DNA of 64,000 bases. It comes from Streptomyces sp. YIM 121038 (GTDB lineage Bacteria; Actinomycetota; Actinomycetes; Streptomycetales; Streptomycetaceae). Under the pieces are notes generated by a model that was not told the origin of the DNA, did no database searches, and saw only the letters and a program-made list of their open reading frames with translations. Location of the stretch: assembly GCF_006088715.1 (NCBI RefSeq), contig NZ_CP030771.1:7252001-7316000 (forward strand), written 5' to 3'. Position numbers and translations under genes: made by a program. Of the stretch, positions 26,121 to 34,498 are shown piece by piece (the stretch's first letter is position 1; each line of letters starts with the position of its first letter).

Positions 26121-27530
26121 GTGAACGATCTCGATACCAGGTACGAAGCCGTCCGCAGCCGCGATGCCCGGTTCGACGGGGAGTTCTTCTTCGCCGTGTC
26201 CACGACGGGGATCTACTGCAGGCCGAGCTGTCCCGCCGTGACGCCCAAGCGGCAGAACGTGAAGTTCTATCCGACGGCCGCCGCCGCGCAGAGCCAGGGC
26301 TTCCGGGCCTGCCGGCGGTGCCGCCCGGACGCCGTGCCGGGGTCCGCGGAGTGGAACGTGCGCGCGGACGTCGTGGGCCGCGCCATGCGGATGATCGGCG
26401 ACGGCGTCGTGGACCGCGAGGGCGTCGGCGGGCTCGCGGTGCGGCTCGGGTACAGCGCCCGGCAGGTGCAGCGCCAGCTCACCGCCGAGGTGGGCGCGGG
26501 CCCCGTCGCGCTCGCCCGGGCGCAGCGCGCGCACACCGCGCGCGTGCTGCTCCAGACCACCGACCTGCCGGTCACGGAGATCGCGTTCGCGGCGGGCTTC
26601 GCCAGCGTGCGGCAGTTCAACGACACCATCCGCGCCGTGTACGAGCTGACGCCCACCGCGCTGCGCGCCGCCGCGCCCAAGCGGGGCGGCGGCCGGGCCA
26701 CGCCCGCCGCGGGCATCCCGCTGCGGCTCGCCTACCGCGGGCCCTACCAGGCCGTCGCCGCCTTCGACCTGCTCGCCGACGAGGCGCTGCCCGGCGTCGA
26801 GGACGTACACGGCGAGCGCGGCACCCGCACCTACCGGCGCACCCTGCGCCTCCCGCACGCCTCGGGCATCGTGGCCGTCGAGGAGCGCGACCCGCGCAGG
26901 CGCGGCGACGCCGGGCAGAGCGGCTGGCTGGAGGCCCGGCTGCACCTCACGGACCTGCGGGACCTGACCACGGCCGTCCAGCGGCTGCGCGGCCTGTTCG
27001 ACCTGGACGCCGATCCGTACGCCGTCGACGACCGCCTCGGCACGCACCCCCGCCTCGCGCCGCTCGTGCGCGCCCGGCCCGGTCTGCGCTCGCCCGGCGC
27101 CGCGGACCCCGAGGAGTTCGCGATCCGCGCGGTCGTGGGCCGGGAGGCCGCCGCGCGGCTCGTGACGGAGTACGGCACGCCGCTGCCGTCCCCGTGCGGC
27201 GGCCTCACGCACGTCTTCCCCGAGCCCGCGGCCCTGGCCGGCCGGCTGCCGCTGGCGGCCGCGCTCGCCGAGGGCGTCGTACGCCTGGACGCGGGCAGCG
27301 ACCGCGACGACGCCGAGCGGCGGCTGCGCGCCGTGGACGGCGTGGACGCGACGGCGGCGGCCGTCATCCGCATGCGGGCCCTCGGCGACCCGGACGTGGC
27401 CCTGCCCGGCGAGCGGGTGGACGACGCGTGGCGGCCCTGGCGGTCGTACGCGGTGCGGCACCTGCGGGCGCAGGCGCGTGCGGAGTCGTCAGGGCCGCCT
27501 GAGCCGTTCGAGCCGTCGGTCACCGGCTGA
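26121..27530 (+). CDS. Ada/AlkA fusion: methylphosphotriester sensor, AraC HTH and DNA glycosylase domain
   Basis: 469 residues in three parts. Residues 1-75 are the Ada zinc domain with Cys33, Cys37, Cys64 and Cys67 (TTGIYCRPSCPA; CRRC), which takes methyl groups from phosphotriesters. Residues ~85-180 are an AraC DNA-binding domain (LAVRLGYSARQVQRQL). Residues ~200-460 are an AlkA-type 3-methyladenine glycosylase: N-terminal domain, then the HhH region LRAVDGVDATAAAVIRMRAL. Oddly, the segment between ALGDPDVALP and AWRPWRSYA is about 20 residues shorter than in AlkA, where the catalytic Asp normally lies. GTG 26121 is 1 nt from GGAGG; CACACT 6 nt upstream may mean leaderless translation. 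Confidence 0.9.
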   Translation: MNDLDTRYEAVRSRDARFDGEFFFAVSTTGIYCRPSCPAVTPKRQNVKFYPTAAAAQSQGFRACRRCRPDAVPGSAEWNVRADVVGRAMRMIGDGVVDREGVGGLAVRLGYSARQVQRQLTAEVGAGPVALARAQRAHTARVLLQTTDLPVTEIAFAAGFASVRQFNDTIRAVYELTPTALRAAAPKRGGGRATPAAGIPLRLAYRGPYQAVAAFDLLADEALPGVEDVHGERGTRTYRRTLRLPHASGIVAVEERDPRRRGDAGQSGWLEARLHLTDLRDLTTAVQRLRGLFDLDADPYAVDDRLGTHPRLAPLVRARPGLRSPGAADPEEFAIRAVVGREAAARLVTEYGTPLPSPCGGLTHVFPEPAALAGRLPLAAALAEGVVRLDAGSDRDDAERRLRAVDGVDATAAAVIRMRALGDPDVALPGERVDDAWRPWRSYAVRHLRAQARAESSGPPEPFEPSVTG

Positions 27531-29214
27531 GCCGGGGCCGTCCGGCGCGGCGCCGCGCGTACCAGCCCGTCGCGACGAGGGCCGCCGCCAGGGCCGCGGC
27601 CGACGTCACCGCCACGCCGGTGGCGGCGAGGCCGCCGCCGGTGGGGGAGGCGGTGCCGGAGCCGCCGCCCACCGAGGCGCCGCCGGATCCGCCGCCTGTC
27701 CCGGCCCCGGAGCCGCCGCCGGAGCCGCCGGTGGTCCCGGAGTCCGAGCCGCCGCCGTCCGGGGCGTCACGCGGGTCGTCACCCGGGGGGCCACCTGGGT
27801 CCTCGCCACCGCCCCCGCTGCCGGGGCCGGTGGTGGAACCCCCGTCGCCCGGTCGCGCGCCCTCGACCGTCAGGGTCGCGGGCTCCGTGTGCGCGGTGCC
27901 CGCGTCGTTGGCGAACTCCGCGCGGAAGCGGTGGCCGTCCTGGGCCGCGCGGGCCGTGAAGGTGTACGAGGCCTGCGGGGGTCCGGCGGCGTCCGCGACG
28001 GCGCGCCAGGAGCGGCCGCCGTCGGTGCTGCGCTGCCAGCGCGCGACCGGTGCGGGGGAGCCTTCGGCGCGGGCCGTGAACGTCACCTCGGTGCCGTCCT
28101 TCGCCGTGACGTCCTGCGGTGACCGCGTGACGCGCGGCGGAGCCGAGCGGACGATCCGGGTGACGCGGCCCTGGGCGGGGCTGGTGACGAAGACCTCCGC
28201 GCCGCCCGGCGCCACCGCGACGGCGGCGGCGCCCAGTTGGGCGACGTTGCCGTGCAGCGGCACCGGCTGCGCCGCGGCCTTCAGGGTGCGGGTGTCGAGG
28301 ACCGCCAGGGAGCCTTGGCCGTCGTAGTCGGGCGCGTCCGGGTCGCCGACGTCCTGCCGGGCGACGTACGCGCGGCCGCCGTCGAAGGCGACGTCCGTGG
28401 CGAGGTCGGTGCCGGTGAGGGTGGTGCGCGGGGTGCCGTCCGCGCCGAACACCATGATCTTGTCCTGGCGGCCCACCCACACCGCGCCCGTGCCCGGGTC
28501 GACGGCGGTGAAGCCCTCCACCCCCTCGGTGACGGGGAGTCCGACGGTCCTGGTCACCGTGAAGGAGCCGGTGTCGACGCGGTACAGGCGGTTGTTCGCC
28601 AGGTCCGCCGACCACACCGCCCCGCGGCGCGCGTCGACGGCGAACCTCCCGCCGCCCGCGAGGGCCACCGTCCGCCGGGCCGCGCCGGTGGCGGTGTCGA
28701 CCTCGGCGAGCGCCGTGCCCTGCGCGACCAGCGCCGTACCGGGGGTGACGCCCGGACCGACGTCCGTCACCTTGGGGCCGGGCAGCCAGACCCCCTGTGC
28801 CGCCGGGTCGCCGCCCTTGGCCGTGCCGAGGCCCTTGAGCGGGTGGTGGAAGACGACGCCGTCGCCGGGCAGCGGCCCCGCGATGCGGCGCACGGCCACC
28901 GCGCCGGGGGCACCCGTGGCGCCGGGCGCCTCGGCGGTGTGGCCGCGTACGGTGCCGTCGGCGCGGTCCAGGACGTACAGGCCCGTCTCGTTGACGTCCG
29001 CCGTGGCGGTGTCGTCGTCGGAGCCGACGTAGAGCTTGCCGGAGTCGGGGTGGAGCGCGATGTCGAGGGGTTTGCCCGCCGTGGTGAAGTCGGCGGCGCG
29101 GTGGTAACCGAGCCCGCCCGCCGGGGGGTTCGCGCCGCCGTCGGCCGGTGCGAACCCCGCGGTGAGCGCGGCGAGGGTCGCCGCCGCCGCGGTCAGGGAA
29201 AGGTGGCGTCTCAT
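27520..29214 (-). CDS. Secreted beta-propeller/Ig-like surface protein with LAATG sortase motif
   Basis: 564 residues. A signal peptide (MRRHLSLTAAAATLAALTAG) is followed by ~330 residues of YVTN-like propeller repeats (LDIALHPDSGKLYVGSDDD), an Ig-like domain at ~375-455 (WQRSTDGGRSWRAV) and a Gly/Ser-rich spacer. The end is LAATG at 529-533, a hydrophobic helix and RRRAGRPRLSR. LAXTG is the motif used by class E sortases of Streptomyces, so the protein is probably linked to peptidoglycan. It lies 18 nt after the small secreted protein gene and shares its iron box. Its 3' end overlaps the convergent Ada/AlkA gene by 11 nt. Confidence 0.88.
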   Translation of the reverse strand: MRRHLSLTAAAATLAALTAGFAPADGGANPPAGGLGYHRAADFTTAGKPLDIALHPDSGKLYVGSDDDTATADVNETGLYVLDRADGTVRGHTAEAPGATGAPGAVAVRRIAGPLPGDGVVFHHPLKGLGTAKGGDPAAQGVWLPGPKVTDVGPGVTPGTALVAQGTALAEVDTATGAARRTVALAGGGRFAVDARRGAVWSADLANNRLYRVDTGSFTVTRTVGLPVTEGVEGFTAVDPGTGAVWVGRQDKIMVFGADGTPRTTLTGTDLATDVAFDGGRAYVARQDVGDPDAPDYDGQGSLAVLDTRTLKAAAQPVPLHGNVAQLGAAAVAVAPGGAEVFVTSPAQGRVTRIVRSAPPRVTRSPQDVTAKDGTEVTFTARAEGSPAPVARWQRSTDGGRSWRAVADAAGPPQASYTFTARAAQDGHRFRAEFANDAGTAHTEPATLTVEGARPGDGGSTTGPGSGGGGEDPGGPPGDDPRDAPDGGGSDSGTTGGSGGGSGAGTGGGSGGASVGGGSGTASPTGGGLAATGVAVTSAAALAAALVATGWYARRRAGRPRLSR

Positions 29215-29232
29215 GGCGGCAGCGGCCCCCGG

Positions 29233-29766
29233 CTACTGGAAGGTGACCGGGATGTGCACGTCGTACTTGCGGTCGCCGGAGTCGGCGTGGTCGGCCCGGG
29301 TCACGATCGCGCACTCCACGGTCTCGCCGCAGACCTTGCCGCCGCCGAGGTCGGCCTTCACGTGGATCTTCACCGAGAAGCTGCCGTTCGCGCCGAACCG
29401 GGAGCTGTTGGGCACGGTGCCGCCGCCCGCGTTGGACACCCAGTGCGAGGCGCCGGTGGTGCCGGACTGGTCCTGGCCGCCGAGACAGGGGGTCGGCTTG
29501 TTGGCGCCGGGCGCGCCCTCGACGGCGCACAGGCCGACGTAGACGCCCCGCGCGGTGTTGTAACCGGTGCCGGACACGGTGACGTTGACGCCCCCGGCCG
29601 CCGCGGTGTTCGGCCCCGTCAGGGCCAGGCGGTAGGTCTTGCCGCCGTCGGTGACGGTTCTTTTCGCGGTGACGTCGGCGGCGGACGCCGCGCTCGCGAG
29701 GCCGACGGTGAGCGCGGCGGCCATGAGGGGAGCGACGGGCAGGAGGGCACGGGTACGCGTACGCAT
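29233..29766 (-). CDS. Secreted neocarzinostatin/HtaA-associated Ig-fold protein
   Basis: 177 residues. The signal peptide ends near LASAASA-AD. The mature domain has TVSGTGYNTARGVYVGLCAV, CLGGQDQSG, FSVKIHVKAD and CAIVTRADHADSGDRKYDV with four cysteines. This is the Ig-like module that usually accompanies HtaA-type heme-binding surface proteins in actinobacteria, though no HtaA domain is present. ATG 29766 has AAAGG about 9 nt upstream; GTG 29778 overlaps that site. With a strong iron box in front, heme or iron capture under starvation is likely, but that is inference. Confidence 0.82.
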   Translation of the reverse strand: MRTRTRALLPVAPLMAAALTVGLASAASAADVTAKRTVTDGGKTYRLALTGPNTAAAGGVNVTVSGTGYNTARGVYVGLCAVEGAPGANKPTPCLGGQDQSGTTGASHWVSNAGGGTVPNSSRFGANGSFSVKIHVKADLGGGKVCGETVECAIVTRADHADSGDRKYDVHIPVTFQ

Positions 29767-29815
29767 GGGTGCGGGCACCTTTCTGGGCCGAGCGAGGCCC
29801 CGGAGGGCTCGCTAG

Positions 29816-29834
29816 TTAGGTAAGGCATACCTAA
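29816..29834 (-). promoter_or_regulatory. Iron box (DmdR/IdeR-type operator)
   Basis: TTAGGTAAGGCATACCTAA matches the 19-bp DtxR/IdeR/DmdR consensus TTAGGTTAGGCTAACCTAA at 16 of 19 positions. It lies 50 bp upstream of the secreted-protein start and should repress the two-gene operon when iron is plentiful. Confidence 0.9.
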
Positions 29835-29856
29835 GCTTGCTGGCTCTCCGGTGTCA

Positions 29857-29922
29857 ACGCCGTCACCGTCCGCCCCGGTGCGCCGCGCCGTCCGCCCCGA
29901 CTACGCCGTCACCGTCCGCCCC
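29857..29922. repeat. 46-bp imperfect tandem duplication
   Basis: ACGCCGTCACCGTCCGCCCC occurs at 29857-29876 and again at 29903-29922, each followed by a TGCGCCGCGCC stretch. It lies between the iron box and the 3' end of the F420/PPOX gene and encodes nothing credible. Confidence 0.6.
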
Positions 29923-29956
29923 AACTGCGCCGCGCCGCACGCCTCCTGGCCCCCCG

Positions 29957-30334
29957 TCACCCCTCGTCCTCCTCCAGGCCCCAGCTGTGGATGCGCTTCG
30001 GGCGGATGCGGATCAGCTCCTCGCTCAGCCGCGGCCCCAGCTCGTGCGGGCCGGTGAGCAGCTCCGCCTCGCCGCGCACGTCCACGCCGCGGACCCGCCA
30101 CGGGTGTTCGCTCACGATGTCGTCCACGACCAGTGCCACCTTCGGGTTGGCCTGGAGGTTGCGCCACTTCTTCGTGGTGCCCATCGCGTAGCCGCCGATG
30201 AGGATCGTGCCGTCGTCCTGCGGGAAGAAGCCGACGGGGTTGGCCTGCGGCTGCCCGTTCGGGTCGACGGTGGCGAGCCTGCCCAGACGCTGGGACTTCA
30301 GGTACGCGCGCTCGGCCGCGCTGAATTCGGTCAT
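29957..30334 (-). CDS. PPOX-class F420-dependent oxidoreductase
   Basis: 125 residues of the split-barrel flavin/F420-binding family. LATVDPNGQPQANPVGFF, the strand TILIGGYAMGTTKKWRNLQ and KVALVVDDIV are the family marks, and GVDVRGEAELLTGP follows. Such proteins use coenzyme F420 (or flavin) to reduce enones, quinones or biliverdin-like molecules; the substrate is unknown. It is a single gene ending 123 bp from the iron box. Confidence 0.88.
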   Translation of the reverse strand: MTEFSAAERAYLKSQRLGRLATVDPNGQPQANPVGFFPQDDGTILIGGYAMGTTKKWRNLQANPKVALVVDDIVSEHPWRVRGVDVRGEAELLTGPHELGPRLSEELIRIRPKRIHSWGLEEDEG

Positions 30335-30426
30335 GGGGTGAGGCTGGCACGCGGATCCGGCGGGCGCACCGGTGCGTCGGCCCACGTCGCGGGCGCGGGG
30401 GCCCGGGCGGCGGCCCCGGGGCCTCT

Positions 30427-30472
30427 CGCCGGGTCCGGCGCACGGGCCCTCCCGCCGGGTCCGGCGCACGGG
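30427..30472. repeat. 26-bp direct repeat in the F420/PPOX-DUF456 gap
   Basis: CGCCGGGTCCGGCGCACGGG occurs at 30427-30446 and 30453-30472. Each unit contains a small CGCCGG/CCGGCG hairpin. It lies 5' to the PPOX gene and 3' to the DUF456 gene and may act as a terminator for the latter. Confidence 0.6.
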
Positions 30473-30499
30473 ACCCGGGAGCCTCGCGGCGCCGCCCCG

Positions 30500-30985
30500 T
30501 CACCCGCGGGCCAGCACCGCGCCCACCCACGCCCCCACGATCAGCAGACACGCGTACAGCTCCACGAACACGTTCCAGCCACCCGCCCGCAGGGCCGTGC
30601 GCACCGCCGTCACGGCCTCGCCGTGCCCGCCCAGCCGCAGCCGCTCCGCCAGGTACATCCCGCCCACGAACCCGGGCGCGGCGCCGAGCACGGGCAGCAG
30701 ACAGAACCCGAGCAGCGCCCCGGCCCCCGCGTACGCGGTCGGGCGGTGGCCCGCACCGGAATCGCGCAGCCGCCGGGGCGGCAGCTGCCAGCGGACCGCC
30801 CGGGACAGCAGGAGCACCAGGGTCGCGCCCACCAGGACGCCCCAGGCCAGGCCGTGCGGGTCCTGGAGCGCCCACCACAGCACCCCGGCCCACACCAGCC
30901 ACGAGCCGGGCACGCCGGGTACGAGGACACCGCACAGGCCGAGCAGCATCACCACGCCGACCAGCGTGAGCTCCCACGCTCCCAT
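30500..30985 (-). CDS. DUF456 membrane protein
   Basis: 161 residues with three to four membrane helices and paired Gly-rich loops: LCGVLVPGVPGSWLVWAGVL at the N-terminus and GALLGFCLLPVLGAAPGFVGG in the middle. These match the DUF456 family, whose function is not known. It is a single gene. CACCCT 6 nt before ATG 30985 may be a weak leaderless -10. Confidence 0.85.
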   Translation of the reverse strand: MGAWELTLVGVVMLLGLCGVLVPGVPGSWLVWAGVLWWALQDPHGLAWGVLVGATLVLLLSRAVRWQLPPRRLRDSGAGHRPTAYAGAGALLGFCLLPVLGAAPGFVGGMYLAERLRLGGHGEAVTAVRTALRAGGWNVFVELYACLLIVGAWVGAVLARG

Positions 30986-31051
30986 CTGCCCAGGGTGCAG
31001 GAGCGGCCGCGAAACCGCAGGTCGCGTTAGTCCCGGCGCCCGCGTCGGCGC

Positions 31052-32059
31052 CTAGCCGCGGGCCGGTCCCGGGGCGCCCGCCTCGCGGGCCACCCAGCCC
31101 CGTTCGTACGCGTGCCAGCCCAGCTGGAGCCGGGTCGTCACGCCCGTCAGCTCCATCAGCCGCTTGACCCGGCGCTGTACGGTGCGCAGGCCGAGGTCCA
31201 GCTGCTTCGCCACGCTCGCGTCCGTCATGCCGGCGAGCAGCAGCGACAGGACCTCCAGGTCCGTGCCGTCGGGGCCGTCCGCGGCCTCGCGCACCGTGCC
31301 GCCCTCGCCGAGCCGCAGCGGCAGCGCGCCCCGCCACACCGCCTCGAACAGGCCCGTGAGGGACTCCAGGAGCCCGCTCGCGTGCACCACGAGGGCCGCG
31401 GGCTCCGCCGTCCGCGTGGTCAGCGGCACCATCGCGAGCGACCCGTCCGCGATCACCAGCTTCGTCGGTACGCGGTCCACGACCCGCACCCGCTCGGCCC
31501 GCCCCAACGCCTCCGCGATCTCCGTCAGGCCCGTCGGCGCGGCGAGGACGGCGCGCTCCACCACCACGCGGTAGGCGACGCCCCGGCTCGCCGCCTGTTC
31601 CTCCGCGTCGTTCTCCAGACCGGTCACCGCGACCGGCCGGCCCGTCACCAGGGCGCACACCTCGCGGCTCGCGCCGAGCTGGAGCTGGAGGAAGCGCTGC
31701 GAGACGGCGGCCGCGCCCGTCACCACCTCGACCAGGTCGTGCACGGTGGGCTCGGCCGCCCGGCCCCGGTACTCCTCCGTGAGCAGGGTCGCCGCGAGCT
31801 CCGCCTGCTCCAGCTCGTGCCGCCGCTGGGTGAGCAGCGCGCCCAGGGCTACGCCGGGCGGCGCCGCCACCCAGCGCCCGGCCCGGCCCGACGCCTGCGC
31901 GGCGAGCCCGTGCCGTTCGAGCCGGCGCAGCGCCCGCTCCGTGTCCGGCTCGGCGAGCGTGAGGCGGCGCGCCAGGTCCGGCACGTCGGCCGCCCCGACC
32001 GACACCAGCGCGCGGTACGCCGCCTCGTGCGTCTCGTCCAGACCAATAGCGGCCAGCAT
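31052..32059 (-). CDS. LuxR-family regulator with TrmB-like N-terminus
   Basis: 335 residues. The N-terminal ~80 residues are a TrmB-like winged helix (LDETHEAAYRALVSVGAADV, then VPDLARRLTLAEPDTERALR). The middle ~150 residues form a PLD-like effector region. The C-terminal LuxR HTH reads LLLAGMTDASVAKQLDLGLR and ends LMELTGVTTRLQLGWHA. Such regulators are common orphans in Streptomyces; the target is unknown. ATG 32059 has GGAGGGA upstream. It diverges from the PP2C-like gene across 276 bp. Confidence 0.88.
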   Translation of the reverse strand: MLAAIGLDETHEAAYRALVSVGAADVPDLARRLTLAEPDTERALRRLERHGLAAQASGRAGRWVAAPPGVALGALLTQRRHELEQAELAATLLTEEYRGRAAEPTVHDLVEVVTGAAAVSQRFLQLQLGASREVCALVTGRPVAVTGLENDAEEQAASRGVAYRVVVERAVLAAPTGLTEIAEALGRAERVRVVDRVPTKLVIADGSLAMVPLTTRTAEPAALVVHASGLLESLTGLFEAVWRGALPLRLGEGGTVREAADGPDGTDLEVLSLLLAGMTDASVAKQLDLGLRTVQRRVKRLMELTGVTTRLQLGWHAYERGWVAREAGAPGPARG

Positions 32060-32335
32060 GCGGCGGCTCCCTCCCCGATCGTTCCGGCGCGTTCCTGCCG
32101 TTCTGCCCGTGGCTGGCGGAAACCGGCCACGGCGTGAACCCGCCGCGAACATCATCACCGCACCACCCGTCGCTCTGCCAGGGTGGCCTCCTCGCCGGGC
32201 GGTCCTCCCGTGGGGGGTGGGCCCGCCCGGCACCCCGCCCGGCACCCCGCGCCACCGCCCGCCACCCCCGTCGGGCCCGGTGGGAATTTCCGGATGCACC
32301 GTTTTCGTACGGCCTGTGCTGTGGACAATAGGGGC

Positions 32336-34444
32336 ATGAGCCAGCAGGGGGAGAGGCCCACCGGTCAGGAGGCCGACTGGTGGGCGCAGTTGTACGACGA
32401 GGCGAAGGACGACACGGGGCCCGCGGCCGCGGGCGATTCCCTGGACGACCGGTTCGCCTCGGCGGCGGGGACGGTGGGCGAGGAGGCGGACGACGGTCCG
32501 CCCGCCGCGTCCGCCCCGACCCTCAGGGGCACGTTCGCGGCGAGGCCCACGGCCGGTTCCCGGGGCGGCCCCTTCGCCCCGGCGGCGGGGGAGCCGCCGC
32601 CGAGGGACCCCACCGCGTACGCCGCGGGCAGCGCGCCCCGGGTGGGCCCCGCCGACGACGACGCGCCCACGCCGCCGCCCGCCCCCGCGAGGCCGCCCGA
32701 CGCGGGCGGGGGAGCGAAGCCGTACGACGTTCCCGGGCAACGGGAGGCCCCGGCGGGGGTGTCGCGAGGGGAGCCGTGGGGCGAGCCGCGGGGGGAGTCC
32801 CCGCGCGAGCCGCAGGGGGAGCCGCGTAGGGAGCCCCTGCGCGAGCCCCCGCGCGAGCCGCGGGGAGAGCCCCTGCGTGAGCCGCGGGGAGAGCCCCTGC
32901 GTGAGCCGCGAGGGGAGCCGCGCCCGAAACCCCAGGCGCCGAGCCCGGGGCCCCCGCCTCCCCCACCCGCAACCGAGCCCGGCGCCGAGCCCGGCACCCC
33001 GGGCGCCAGCCCCCCGGCAGCCACCCCGCCCCCGGCCCCCGCCTGGCCCCCCGGCGTCGAACCACCCCGCGGCCCGGTGACGCCCCCCGCCCGCACCCCG
33101 GCACCCCGCCGCCCGCCCTCCGCGGCGCCTCCGCCCACGGAACCCCGTACGGACCGCCGTACGGACCGCCGTACGGAACCCCACACGGACCGCCGCACCG
33201 ATCCCCCCGCGGCACCCCCGCCCACGGATCCGCCCACAGATCGCCGGGCGGACCGTCGTACGGATCCCACCGCGCCCCCCACCTACCGCGCCCCCGCCCC
33301 CTGGGCGCCCGCCACCCCCTCCGGCCCCGTCACCTTCCCCTCCGCGCCCGAGCGGCCCGCCGCGCCGCCCACGCGGCCCTCCACGGAGAGCAGCGCCGCC
33401 ACCGCCGCGGCCTCCCACCCCCCGAAGGCCCCGGCGGACCCGGAAGGGCAGGGGGCCGTCGGCGAGGCCCCGGCGCTCCCCGCCAGGGCGTACGTGGGGG
33501 ACGGGCCCCCGACCTACGAAGCCGAGCCGACCGGGCTGCCCGCCGCCGACCCGGACGACCTCGGCAGCCTCGTCGCCGACACCGTGCTCGACGGCGCGCG
33601 GTACGGCGCCAGCACGCTGCGTGCGGCCTCCGTACGCGGGGACTCCGCCCGGTACCGGGCCGAGCCGCGCCGGGACGCGCTGCTCACCGCCCGCTTCGGA
33701 GCGGGCGAGGACGCCCTCGTCCTGGTCGCCATGGCCACCGGCGCCCGCGCCACGGCGGGCGCCCACCGCGCGGCTGCCGACGCCTGCGCCTGGATCGGCC
33801 GGGCCGTGGGCCGCAGCCACGCCCGGCTCGCCCAGGACATCAAGGCCGCGCGGCGCGGCGACCTGAAGTCGGGCCTGCACCGGCTCACCGACCGCAGCCT
33901 CGGCAAGCTGCGCGCCCGCGCCGCCGACCTCGGGCTCGAACCGGAGGAGTACACGGCGTCCCTGCGCTGTCTGCTGCTGCCCGCCGACCCGCGCTGCCGC
34001 ACCCGGGTGTTCTTCGGCGTCGGCTCCGGCGGCCTGTTCCGGCTGCGCGGCGGCGAGTGGCAGGACATCGAACCGCGCGTCGCCACCACCACGGGCGCCG
34101 CCGTCGTCGGCTTCGGCTCGCCGCCCGCCGAGACCCCCGAGGGCGACCGGCTCACCATGGACCTGGGCATCACCACGCCCCCGAGCCCGTACGAACCGGC
34201 GCCCGCCCCGCCCCGCGACCCCTTCCGCTTCCGCGCCTCCGTCGCCCGCCCGGGTGACACGCTGCTGCTGTGCACCGGCGGCCTCGCCGAACCGCTGCGC
34301 GGCGAGCCCGAGCTGTCCCGGCACCTCACCCGCCGGTGGGCCGAGGGCGGGCCGCCCGGCCTCGCCGCCTTCCTCGCCGACACCCAAGTACGGGTCAAGG
34401 GATACGCCGACGACCGCACGGCCGCGGCCGTTTGGGAGGCGTGA
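32336..34444 (+). CDS. PP2C-like (pseudo)phosphatase with Pro/Glu/Arg-rich repeats
   Basis: 702 residues. The first ~400 are low-complexity, including tandem RGEPLREP octamers (32850-32920) and TDRRTDRRTEP repeats (33150-33260). The last ~300 form a PP2C-like domain: FGAGEDALVLVAMATGARAT, FFGVGSGGLFRLRGGEWQDI, GDTLLLCTGGLAEPLRGEP and YADDRTAAAVWE. The Asp of the usual DG and SDG metal-binding motifs is missing (ATGARA, CTGG), while the last DD is kept, so activity is doubtful. Weak -10 GACAAT 6 nt before ATG 32336 suggests a leaderless start. A signalling scaffold role is inference. Confidence 0.75.
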   Translation: MSQQGERPTGQEADWWAQLYDEAKDDTGPAAAGDSLDDRFASAAGTVGEEADDGPPAASAPTLRGTFAARPTAGSRGGPFAPAAGEPPPRDPTAYAAGSAPRVGPADDDAPTPPPAPARPPDAGGGAKPYDVPGQREAPAGVSRGEPWGEPRGESPREPQGEPRREPLREPPREPRGEPLREPRGEPLREPRGEPRPKPQAPSPGPPPPPPATEPGAEPGTPGASPPAATPPPAPAWPPGVEPPRGPVTPPARTPAPRRPPSAAPPPTEPRTDRRTDRRTEPHTDRRTDPPAAPPPTDPPTDRRADRRTDPTAPPTYRAPAPWAPATPSGPVTFPSAPERPAAPPTRPSTESSAATAAASHPPKAPADPEGQGAVGEAPALPARAYVGDGPPTYEAEPTGLPAADPDDLGSLVADTVLDGARYGASTLRAASVRGDSARYRAEPRRDALLTARFGAGEDALVLVAMATGARATAGAHRAAADACAWIGRAVGRSHARLAQDIKAARRGDLKSGLHRLTDRSLGKLRARAADLGLEPEEYTASLRCLLLPADPRCRTRVFFGVGSGGLFRLRGGEWQDIEPRVATTTGAAVVGFGSPPAETPEGDRLTMDLGITTPPSPYEPAPAPPRDPFRFRASVARPGDTLLLCTGGLAEPLRGEPELSRHLTRRWAEGGPPGLAAFLADTQVRVKGYADDRTAAAVWEA

Positions 34445-34498
34445 GCGCGGCCCCTGTGAATTCATGGACCCATAGCGACCGAAGGGGTGCATGAAGAC

